Assembly: GCA_030267965.1 (NCBI GenBank)
Contig: BRYA01000735.1
Coordinates: forward strand, 10,109-51,405
From: Triparma columacea
Lineage: Eukaryota; Sar; Bolidophyceae; Parmales; Triparmaceae
Length of the DNA stretch: 41,297 nt
Direction of reading: 5' to 3'
In this document: positions 17,228 through 25,911 of the stretch, one piece after another
Layout: each line of letters opens with the position of its first letter
Numbering within the stretch: position 1 is the first letter of the stretch
Translations under genes and position numbers: made by a program
Notes under the pieces: generated by a model
The model's database searches: none
Told to the model about the DNA's origin: nothing
The model's input: the letters and a program-made list of their open reading frames with translations, nothing else

Positions 17228-20200
17228 TTACATCCCGCTCTCGCCCAACCCGTCGTATGGCGAAAGTCCAAATTTGTTTTCCAGCATATCGTTTGCCCCC
17301 TTCTCTATCAAGAACTCTGCTATCTCCCCCGTTGAGTCGAAGGCCAGAGCGTAGTGGAGCGCGGTGTTCCCGTTGCTGTTCTGGTGGTTAATGTCGGCCA
17401 TCCTGTTGAGTAGGAGATCCAGCATCTTCCTGTGGCCGTTCTGGCAGGCCACCAGCAGCAGTGTGTTGCCCTTCTCGTCCTCAGAGTTCACGTCGAATCC
17501 GTTCCTCAAGCTCTCCTCCACCCTCTTCAACCTCCCGTGCCTGCATTGGCTGAAGACTAGCGTGAGGTCCGGAACGTCCGGTGCCATCCTCTTCTGGTCC
17601 GCGGCGTCCTCTGCCTCCACGACCTTCTTCTTCTGCACCTCCACTATCGTCAAAGGCTTGAGCTTCTCCCTTGCCAGCAGTATCTTCCTCCTGTGCAGCT
17701 TGTGCTCGACCTGAAGGACGGAGCTCATGTCTTCCTCCCTCAGCTCCAGCAAGAACTCCCCGTCCACGCAGGCCTCGGTGAAGGCCTCCACGTACTTGTG
17801 GAGGCTCAAGGTCTGGAGCCACCTCCCCACGTCCGCGACGCTCCAGAACCTGACCTCCTTCGGGAACGGCTCCTCCTTGGCCGTCTTCGCGTCCGCCTCC
17901 CTCTGCTCGGAGTGGTGGAGCTCGGCCTCCTTCTGCGCGATCGCTGCGTCAATAGCATCAGTTGCCCCAAGCTTAAGCTGCTTGATGGCAGGGATGTTTG
18001 CCGCCGCAGCAGCGGCCGCCGCAGCCGCAGCCGTATCCGCGCTACTACTAATCGCTGCGTTCGTCGTATCAGTATTGATATCCCTCATCTGCTTCAGCAT
18101 GTTCAAGCTGCTGAAATAGCTCAAGCTCATGCTCATGAACTGGAACTTCATGAGCTCCTCCTGTTGGTTGAACATGACAGCGCTCTGCTTCTCGTGCTCC
18201 TTGGCCTTGGCGGCCGTCGCCGCTGCCGCCGCAGCACTAGTCGCCGTGGCTGTCTCCAGCTCGATGCCCTTCTCCCTCAAGCTATCCAGCTCGTACTTCT
18301 GCTCCTGTAAAAGCTCCATCAAGTTCCTCTGGATCCTTCCGAACTCCCTGTCCTTCCTCTGCCTTGTGCTCTCCATGTCAGCAATCGCGAGTTCGAGCCT
18401 CTCCAGACTCGACTTCTTCCTCTCCACCTCGCTGAACACCAACGTAAATTCGCTCTCCAACTCCTGCTTCTTCTTCTCCCTCTCGGCACGCTTCATGTGA
18501 ATTGCCATCTCAATGGAATGCAACTCGGCCATTTTTGCTCTCTCTTGCTCCCTCGTCAGTGCCATACTCCCCGTTGCTCCCCTCATTGCACCACCACCGC
18601 CTCCCGCTGCACCACCACTTTTGGCGTCCCCAGGTGCAATGCCAGTACTACTAATCCCAACGGCCCCCACGACGTTCATCTGCATGAGCTTCTTCTCGTG
18701 AGTCAGTTCCTGTAAGTCAGTTTCAATCTGGTCAATGTCCTGCAACTCCCTCTCCAAAATACCTAATTCCTTCTCGCTCTCCCTCAGCTCGGCGTGGATG
18801 TGGCTGACCCTGGCCTCGGCCTTCTCTTGAGCTCTGTGCAAGGCATCAATCTCCTCACCCTGCCTCTCGAAGGCGACCTTACTCTCGTTGATCAACTCCA
18901 ACCCGAGCTTTAGCCTGTCGGCGCCCGGCTCGGTGCTCTCCCACTTCCTCACCCTGGCGACCCTCTTTCTGCCAATGAGACCTCTGAACACCCTCTGGAT
19001 CTCAACACTCGCAAGCAGGTGAATCCTTAGCACCCTGTACTCCTCCCTCGCGACCTTCATCTTCCATGTAGCTTGGATCTTAATGCTCGCGTGCGCCCTC
19101 CTCCTCATGTCCTCCAGCCTCTCCCTCTCCAACCTCGCCGCCTTCCTCCCCAGCATTCCTCGGAACACCCGCTGCAAGAACATGGTGCTGACATGTCTGA
19201 CCTTGGCTAGGTACTCGCACCTGCCCAAGTAACCTCTCCAAACCCTCTGAATGAGATTGGCACTACTACCAAGGATGAGCTGCATAACCTCCTGCTGCCT
19301 CATCATGAGCACTCTCTTCTTGGAAATGTAGCCCCTCATGCACTTCTGGATCTTGATGACAGCCTTGCCCTTCGTGATCTCCTCAAGGAACTTCCTCCTT
19401 GCGGCCCTGGCCTTGTTCTTCCCGAGCCTTCCCCTGATGACGTTCTGAATCCTTTGCGCCATCTCGTCCTGCAGACTCTTCACTTCGTCCTCCTTGAGCG
19501 TCCTCAGCTTTGCGTCTCTCTCCATCTGGTTGTGCGCCATCTGCGCCTTCACCTTGTCGAATTCTTCGATGCGAGTAATTCCCAGCTTCCTGGCCGCGGC
19601 GGCGTCCTCCTCCAAGTCGTCAAAGATCTCATCGAGATTCGTGTCCTGCCTTTGGAAGGCGTCGGGAAGGTCCTTCTGCTCCTCGTAGAACGTCGGAGGC
19701 ATGACCCTCACAGGCTCCATTGCACCCTCTTGGACCTCATAAGGCTCAGCCAGCCCCTGCCTCACAAGCTTCTCCTCAGCCTCTTGGATTTCGAGCCTCC
19801 TCTGGAGCTCCTCCTGGGCCCTCTCTGCTTGCCGCGCTAGGGCCTCCATTTCCAGTTTTGCCAACTTCCTCCTGTCGTCCTCCTCGTACTGCCTCCTCCT
19901 CTCGTCCTGCTTCCGCTGAATCTCCGCAATCATCTTAGCACTCTCGACCTCCTCCTTCCTCAGTTTTTCCTCCCTCTCCCTCCTCTCCTTCTGGTGGGCA
20001 CGCTGCAGCTCATCGTCCAGCTTCAGCGTTTCGTCAGCGCTGGGAAGCTTGGGTTGTTTATTGGGTGGCCCTGGCTCCTTGCTCCAGCTTCTCCAAGCCT
20101 TCTGGTCGTCCGTCGGAGGAGGCACGAGCAGCTCAGGCGGGATGGCTTCGATAGGCACGCCACTGTTGAGCATCTCCTGGGCTCGGGGAGGGAGCGACCC

Positions 20201-23200
20201 CCCCCCAATTTGTTCCGCTCGCCCGGGGCCGGCGCTCTCCTCCGTCTTAATCTTATTGAGCAACTCTTCTTTGAACATTTCCTCAAACCCGGCGTCGACG
20301 TCTCCAACCTCGCCCTCCGCCTTTATGTCCAGGCCAGGGATGACGGTGGGCACTTGCTTGGGCTTCTTGGCATCGCCCTGGGGGGCAATCTGACCGTAAC
20401 CACCGTACATGCTCATGGCTGGCTCGGTAGCAGACTTGATGGGCTCCTCAAAGTTGGTTTGCATTTCCATCTCCCCTCCCCGCAGGTCCTGCATGTAAAA
20501 TCTCGTGCTAGGCTCTTCTCTCACGGCTGTCTTGCTAGGTTTGATGGGGCTGAACATATCGTTTCCGCCATGTTCCATGGCAGGAATAGTGACGGCGGGA
20601 GGGGGCATCGCGGGCTTATTTTCTGCAAAAGATCTAGCAGCCTCGAGGGCTTCGATTTCTGCTCTCTCAGCCTCTTCCCTGCTGACCCTCTCCTTCTCCC
20701 TCTCCTGCTCGAGCTCCATTTCCCTCTCCTCCCGCTTCATCTTCTCGCTCGCTTCGAACTCCCTCTGCTTCCTTTGCTCAAGGTCGTCCTTCATCCTCTG
20801 CGCCTCGGCTTCGAGCTTACTCTCGTATGCCTCGCCCTCTTCAATTGCACTGTCGAACTTCCCCGTTGGTGCTCCTTCTGTGGTATAGACTGTGTCCTCT
20901 ACGAAGCCTTCCTCAGCCTCAGGCATGAGGTTGGCATCTTCGACCATCTGCTTGTGTTCGGCCTCGATTTGGTCCATCAGCTCTCGCTCGAGCTTCTGAA
21001 AGTGGTTTTGCGGGGGAGGTCTGGGTTTCACCGGAGTCCCCTCGGCCGCCTTCATCGCTGCCTCCTCCAGCTCCGCAGCGTCCCTCTCGTCCTCCAGGAA
21101 CTCACCAGGCTTGTACTCTTCTTCCTCCTCAGATTCGGCCTCCTTCATCTCCTTCTTTTCCTCCCCATCGTCCTGGTCTGTGCCGTTACCCTGCCCCTTC
21201 TTGGACCCATTGCCTGCATTTATTAGCTTTTCGGTGGGCTGGAAATTAGCCTCGAGCACCTCAGGTACCTCGACGCCCGTGTAAGCCGGAGTTGGACACG
21301 CGAGCACATCAAGGAGGTCAATGACCGACCTCTTGTTCTCCTGACCGAGAGCGTGCCCAGCTTTCACGAAGACCACCATTGCACCGCGTTTTCTGTTTAA
21401 GGCCCCCAGCAGGTTTTCGAGGCTTTTCATGTTGTAGCAGTTCTTATCCTCGGGGACATTCATGTTGAGCTGGTGGCTCCAAACGTGGCTGGCATTCCTC
21501 CCTTCGAGCAAATTGTCGACGTTGCTAGCGTTGACAAGCATATTCTCGGTGCTCTGCATCGCAATAAGAGGGATCTTGAGATTCTTCAACACCCCGTGCA
21601 TGTCCCTGTGCTTGAGAGCCCCTGCACACAGCCTCACCCTACCCTCGAGTGAAATGGGGTTTGTCACTGCGGTGTACAGGTTGAGGGCGAGGTTCCGGGG
21701 GACATGGCTGAGATAATTGTCGCTGAAAAGGAATCTGGTAAAATAAGACACCGGGAGGTCGGGCCTGTCGCCAGGGAAGCTCTTGAAAACATTAAGCGCA
21801 CTGTGGAGGATGGCCGCGAGCTGAGGATCGACGTTGGTAAATCCGTTGATGCTCACGATGCTCCTCAGGGTGTTCGCGTACTGCGGGAGGTGGCTGTATT
21901 TTTCTGCAAAGGCCAGCGCGATAGGCAGGCCATTGCCCATACCGATAAAGTGGAAGGGCTGTGCAGAAGAGATGAACTCTCCCGTGGCGTCAGTGTGGCC
22001 GATGAGCTCGTGGATTCTGTCCGCGAGAAAGTCGTTGTTCAGAGCGGGCTTCTCGTCCTCGGCCCCCGCGGGCACCACCTGGCTGGAGCTTGTGCTCCTC
22101 GCATTGGGATAGGTAGTCCCCGCCTGGCCCGGGTAGTTGAAGAGAAGAATTTGACAACCAGGGTGCTTCTTGATCAATGTGAGGAAAAGCATCTTTGTCA
22201 TGTCGCAACTATCGAAGATGTCATGACAGACAACAAAGTTCACCTTCGTTATCTCCATCTCGCTCTTCCCAATAACTTCGTAGGGGATCCTCGTCAGGCC
22301 GTCAGCGCAAAGCAACGTGTGTCTCTCGTGAGCAGCGCCGCTTGCAGTCCCTCCTCCCTCTCCACTAAGCTCTTCCATCCTCCTTCTCTGAGCGGCAATC
22401 TTTGCTCTCTTTTTGTGCGCGCGGCTGCCCTCAATCGGCTCGATACTCTCATCGCTGTCAGAATTGTACAGGAACTTGGTATTGAATTTCTTCCTGCTAT
22501 CGACAGCGTCACTTCCCTCCCCTCCTCTGCCGAAGCCGATCTTAGTGCTAGCCTGGGCCTTGCTCTTTGTTTTTAGCTTTGACTTCCTCTTCTTCCTCTT
22601 GTTCTTCTCCTTCTCTAAATCGCTCCAGCCCCTGTTCGGCTGCTCTATGAACCGCTTCTTCCTCTGCAGTTTCTCGGCGAATGACAGGTGGTCCTCGTCC
22701 TCATCGCTAGCGCCCCTCAGCTCATCCTTCATGACCTCTTGCATCGCTATCTGCATGCTGGGCATGGGCGCCACGACTCCCTGCCTGTTGCGCTTACTGT
22801 CGGGTGAGAGCAGACTTACATTGAGAGCGGCTCCAGAATTGAAGAAATCGTCGTGCGCAAGGACATCCACACGCTCGTGTGCGAGTCCCTTCCTGCACTT
22901 GTAGGCGTTTACAACACCAAGGACCCAAGCACAGAATTTTGCTGCGATCACGCTCACTGGAGAAACCTTGGAAGGTTTAAAGTTAGGGTTGCGCATGTAG
23001 GGCTCCAAGTCCCTGTACTGTTTGTCCGTCAAATTCTCCGGGTCAAAGTCTAGGATCTCGTTGAGGAATCGATCTCCGTTGCTCATCACGGGTTTGATTT
23101 TCTCCCATGGCAAAATCTTTTTCCTGAGGATAATCATCATGCACGTGACGATCATTTTTACGGCAGCTGGGGGACTGGTAAAGGACCTCATCTCGGCAAC

Positions 23201-24418
23201 GTCACTGTTGGTGATTGACTCGATAGCCTGCTGAGCCCTCGCGAGCATGGCCTCCCCGTCCCCGTCAAGGAACTGCTTCATCATCTGAGACGATGTAGCG
23301 TTCATCTCCTCGGCGCCCCCGGGAGGGAACAGGGTGTCCTTGCCTTCGATTTTTAGCCTCCTCTCCTTCTGAGCAATTGCAAATTGCCTCTTCGCTTCGG
23401 CATTGGCTGCCTCGATTTTCTTGATGCTCCTGTTCCTGGCGGCCTCAATGAAGTTGTAAACCCTGAAGCAGCACTGGCAAACCTTGGCGGGCTTGTAAAA
23501 GTGTCCTGGAAAAACTTGGCCGAGGTCGAATTCCTTACCGTCCTCTACCCCTACGTAGTCAATATTCTTCTCGCCCTTCTTGTGCCTTCTGAGCAGGAGC
23601 TCCACCAGGTGCTTCTCCTTCCTTGCCTGTAAAACAGCGGACAGAGGAAGCTCGAAGAAGGTATCCTCTTGGTCTAGGGTGTCCAGGTCGGCAGAGGACG
23701 CGCCTTTCTTGCCTGTCTTCCTCTGTTTTTTCTGCTCTTTCTTCATCTGCCCCAATAACTCGTACGCGGAGTCCCTCTCTTCCTCCAAAAGCCGCTGCCT
23801 GAGGTCGCTTATCGGGGCGTCCCCAGTTGAGCCCATGAAGCTGTCTTTTATTTTACTATCAAACAAATCTGCCTGAGCCTTGGTGTGGGAGAGGATGTCG
23901 TAGGAACAAAAGTCGCCCGTACAGCTGCCATCCATCTGAGTACTACCCAGCATAGCACTTGCAGAGGTCGAGTGCGTCAGGGCGTTCATTTCGAGTTTCG
24001 TCTTGCTCCTATTCTTGGGATCCTTGTTGGCGATGCGTTGGGCCTCAGCAGTGTGGCCTCTCGTAGGGGGCGGATTCGAGCCGATAGAGCCAACCGAGGC
24101 AACTGAGGAGGGCCTCTCGTCGAAGCCGTCCTCGCTAGGGAAGAGAGGAGATTTGAGCCCCTGGGGAGTTCCGGCTCGGCGGCCGGCCTTGGCATACCTT
24201 ACAGGTGAACCCACGGCGAAGCTGTCTTCCTGTAAGATCCTCGACACGAGCTCTTCGTCCACTTGTTTCTGGTTCATGCGCCGCTTTTCTAGCCTATCTT
24301 CTATCCTGTGTCCGCCTGAAGAGTCCTTATCAAAGCTCGTGGGGAGGTATGCTCCGGGCTGATACTGGCTCATCTCCGCCTCGGTCTGGCGAAGGTTCTT
24401 GGCCTCGGCCTGATACAT
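17228..24418 (-). CDS. Giant multidomain protein: dynein-stalk-like, pseudo-hydrolase, IQ, SAM, ankyrin (2396 aa)
   Basis: One uninterrupted 7.2-kb frame from ATG at 24418. In order: a disordered N-terminus (1-~270). A Cys-containing conserved-looking segment (VCQCCFRVYNFIEAARNR, near 320). Residues about 411-520 resemble the dynein heavy-chain stalk region next to the microtubule-binding tip (SPPAAVKMIVTCMMIIL, NPNFKPSKVSPVSVIAAKFC). About 700-1030 is an alpha/beta-hydrolase-like fold with GMGNG at 826-830 where GxSxG is expected, so the nucleophile is missing. Then Glu/Arg coiled coils, six IQ motifs (about 1650-1825, e.g. IQRVWRGYLGR) that should bind calmodulin-like proteins, more coiled coil with poly-Ala runs, a SAM domain (about 2187-2255) and three ankyrin repeats at the C-terminus. 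No AAA+ motor is present. A large calcium-responsive cytoskeletal or axonemal scaffold is my inference. Lack of introns contrasts with its neighbours. Confidence 0.85.
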   Translation of the reverse strand: MYQAEAKNLRQTEAEMSQYQPGAYLPTSFDKDSSGGHRIEDRLEKRRMNQKQVDEELVSRILQEDSFAVGSPVRYAKAGRRAGTPQGLKSPLFPSEDGFDERPSSVASVGSIGSNPPPTRGHTAEAQRIANKDPKNRSKTKLEMNALTHSTSASAMLGSTQMDGSCTGDFCSYDILSHTKAQADLFDSKIKDSFMGSTGDAPISDLRQRLLEEERDSAYELLGQMKKEQKKQRKTGKKGASSADLDTLDQEDTFFELPLSAVLQARKEKHLVELLLRRHKKGEKNIDYVGVEDGKEFDLGQVFPGHFYKPAKVCQCCFRVYNFIEAARNRSIKKIEAANAEAKRQFAIAQKERRLKIEGKDTLFPPGGAEEMNATSSQMMKQFLDGDGEAMLARAQQAIESITNSDVAEMRSFTSPPAAVKMIVTCMMIILRKKILPWEKIKPVMSNGDRFLNEILDFDPENLTDKQYRDLEPYMRNPNFKPSKVSPVSVIAAKFCAWVLGVVNAYKCRKGLAHERVDVLAHDDFFNSGAALNVSLLSPDSKRNRQGVVAPMPSMQIAMQEVMKDELRGASDEDEDHLSFAEKLQRKKRFIEQPNRGWSDLEKEKNKRKKRKSKLKTKSKAQASTKIGFGRGGEGSDAVDSRKKFNTKFLYNSDSDESIEPIEGSRAHKKRAKIAAQRRRMEELSGEGGGTASGAAHERHTLLCADGLTRIPYEVIGKSEMEITKVNFVVCHDIFDSCDMTKMLFLTLIKKHPGCQILLFNYPGQAGTTYPNARSTSSSQVVPAGAEDEKPALNNDFLADRIHELIGHTDATGEFISSAQPFHFIGMGNGLPIALAFAEKYSHLPQYANTLRSIVSINGFTNVDPQLAAILHSALNVFKSFPGDRPDLPVSYFTRFLFSDNYLSHVPRNLALNLYTAVTNPISLEGRVRLCAGALKHRDMHGVLKNLKIPLIAMQSTENMLVNASNVDNLLEGRNASHVWSHQLNMNVPEDKNCYNMKSLENLLGALNRKRGAMVVFVKAGHALGQENKRSVIDLLDVLACPTPAYTGVEVPEVLEANFQPTEKLINAGNGSKKGQGNGTDQDDGEEKKEMKEAESEEEEEYKPGEFLEDERDAAELEEAAMKAAEGTPVKPRPPPQNHFQKLERELMDQIEAEHKQMVEDANLMPEAEEGFVEDTVYTTEGAPTGKFDSAIEEGEAYESKLEAEAQRMKDDLEQRKQREFEASEKMKREEREMELEQEREKERVSREEAERAEIEALEAARSFAENKPAMPPPAVTIPAMEHGGNDMFSPIKPSKTAVREEPSTRFYMQDLRGGEMEMQTNFEEPIKSATEPAMSMYGGYGQIAPQGDAKKPKQVPTVIPGLDIKAEGEVGDVDAGFEEMFKEELLNKIKTEESAGPGRAEQIGGGSLPPRAQEMLNSGVPIEAIPPELLVPPPTDDQKAWRSWSKEPGPPNKQPKLPSADETLKLDDELQRAHQKERREREEKLRKEEVESAKMIAEIQRKQDERRRQYEEDDRRKLAKLEMEALARQAERAQEELQRRLEIQEAEEKLVRQGLAEPYEVQEGAMEPVRVMPPTFYEEQKDLPDAFQRQDTNLDEIFDDLEEDAAAARKLGITRIEEFDKVKAQMAHNQMERDAKLRTLKEDEVKSLQDEMAQRIQNVIRGRLGKNKARAARRKFLEEITKGKAVIKIQKCMRGYISKKRVLMMRQQEVMQLILGSSANLIQRVWRGYLGRCEYLAKVRHVSTMFLQRVFRGMLGRKAARLERERLEDMRRRAHASIKIQATWKMKVAREEYRVLRIHLLASVEIQRVFRGLIGRKRVARVRKWESTEPGADRLKLGLELINESKVAFERQGEEIDALHRAQEKAEARVSHIHAELRESEKELGILERELQDIDQIETDLQELTHEKKLMQMNVVGAVGISSTGIAPGDAKSGGAAGGGGGAMRGATGSMALTREQERAKMAELHSIEMAIHMKRAEREKKKQELESEFTLVFSEVERKKSSLERLELAIADMESTRQRKDREFGRIQRNLMELLQEQKYELDSLREKGIELETATATSAAAAAATAAKAKEHEKQSAVMFNQQEELMKFQFMSMSLSYFSSLNMLKQMRDINTDTTNAAISSSADTAAAAAAAAAAANIPAIKQLKLGATDAIDAAIAQKEAELHHSEQREADAKTAKEEPFPKEVRFWSVADVGRWLQTLSLHKYVEAFTEACVDGEFLLELREEDMSSVLQVEHKLHRRKILLAREKLKPLTIVEVQKKKVVEAEDAADQKRMAPDVPDLTLVFSQCRHGRLKRVEESLRNGFDVNSEDEKGNTLLLVACQNGHRKMLDLLLNRMADINHQNSNGNTALHYALAFDSTGEIAEFLIEKGANDMLENKFGLSPYDGLGESGM

Positions 24419-24570
24419 GTCGCTGCGACGATTGAAGCGAGTGCGGTGGCGAGCAAGGTAAGAAGTTGGAGAGTGAGTGTGAGTATGTATGTTGTTTGTG
24501 AGGCTTCGCTCTAATATTTTCGTCGCGATGCTCTCTCAGATCTCAGATTTTTGGTCCATTCTTAATTCCC

Positions 24571-25673
24571 TCACCTCCTCTTCTTTTTTTGTCCGCTCTT
24601 GCTCCTCTTTTTGGTCTTTGCGTCGTTCGGCTCTGGCGACACTTCGCAGTTAATGGTCCTAACGAGGAAGACGTTGTCATTGGAGTCCACAAGGAACTCC
24701 GAGGAGATCTTCGACACTCGACACCCCGTAGCAGATTCCACGGCGGCCACGACGATTTGGATGATTTTGTCCATCTTCCTGTTGATGGGTTTTGCCATTG
24801 ACGGTACTTTGTTGCGCGGGTTGGATTGGATCCCATTCAACGTATCGCTTACATTCAAGCGGAGATGTCTCATTCGAGGCTGGGTGGAGGGTGGATAAGG
24901 GGGAGTTGGGAGGGTAGGATGGTGAGGGAAGGGGGAGGTGAAGAGGGTTAGCGCGAGAGAGCAGAGGCTGCGGTAGGTCGAGGTCTGGTAGAACTTACCT
25001 TCGCCAATTCATCTAATTTATACTCCTGCCTGAAGTTACAGAAGCTGGTGGCTTCCGGCTTACCTCCCTTTGGCTCCAGGTAAGGGAGAATTGCAACCGT
25101 ATCGGCAGGAAGGGCAGTCTTGGCGAATTGCTTCATCAGGCTGTTGTCAACGAGACTGCAAGCCCCTCCGCTCGTCAGGAGCACCGCAACCCAGTCATCG
25201 TCCTGCAAGACTTTGCTGACACCATGGCTGGGGTCTGAGAAGGGGTTCGAGCTCCCTGCGAGAGTCTTGGAGTCAAGGGCTATCCTTGAGAACTCCTTGC
25301 ATATCATCTCCAATTTTGTGAAGCGCTTGGCCTTCTTGTACACCATACCAGACTTGGGGTCAGTGGCGAAATATGCCTCAGGAACCCCATGTGTGCACAC
25401 AACGGTATCAAGCAAGTCTAACCTTGCGCTGTACCTCGTATTCTTCGTATTAATCAGCGTCTGTACTATGTCCGTCCAATCCATAGGACGAGGGGTCCCC
25501 AAAATGGTCTGTGCTGTGTGCTGGGTCCGGGCAATGTCTCTTGTAATGCTACCGCTGTCCATGCCTTGGTCGTGAAGTACCGTCTTCTGGGCCCGGGCGT
25601 GCTTCTGGGTACCAGCTTCCATTCTCTTGGCCTTGGCGACCATAGCCATCGGGGAGTCTCTTTTGGGCCCCAT
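24571..25673 (-). CDS. Unrecognised conserved-looking protein, two exons (327 aa)
   Basis: Exon 1 is 25673..24999 (first in-frame ATG, MGPKRDSPMAMVAKAKRME) and exon 2 is 24879..24571. The 119-base intron has a GTAAGT donor and a CCCAG acceptor, phase 0, joining DELAK to PRMRHLRLNV. The middle (about 60-220) looks globular, with WTDIVQTLINTKNTRYSARL and LQDDDWVAVLLTSGGACSLV. The C-terminal part has a beta-rich ISSEFLVDSNDNVFLVRTIN segment, a pattern I have seen in protist cytoskeletal proteins but cannot name, then a Lys/Arg tail that could be a nuclear signal. It lies 152 bases upstream of the giant gene in the same direction. Separate promoters are likely in a eukaryote. A start further upstream through another intron cannot be excluded. 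Confidence 0.65.
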
Positions 25674-25911
25674 AAAGTTGGAAGATCGAAGGCAGTTGTG
25701 AGGGGGTCTAAGGGTGGGTGAAGGTATAGATCGAACCAGACGGGGCAACCTGTGCAAGTGTAGTTAATGGATGCACCTGGGCGCAGCTTCCCGCAGAATT
25801 TTGTGGTCTTCTGGCCGAAAGCTTGGCCTGTCGGGTATGGGGGAGTTGGGATGCCAAAGAATTTCTTCTTCCTAGACCCTAGACCCCTCGAAATTAGGCA
25901 AGGCACAACTT

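Noticed and set aside
19994..21226. 410-codon plus-strand reading frame opposite the giant gene
   Set aside because: It is the antisense of Glu/Arg-rich coding sequence, Leu-rich by composition, with no family features.
25725..25800. tRNA-like GGTTCGATC motif on the minus strand
   Set aside because: The flanking bases do not pair as a T arm and no D arm is found.
25466..25906. 146-codon minus-strand frame upstream of and overlapping the two-exon unknown
   Set aside because: It overlaps the unknown's exon 1 in another phase, and its Pro/Trp-rich composition looks like frame shadow; a short real upstream exon in 25758-25911 cannot be ruled out.
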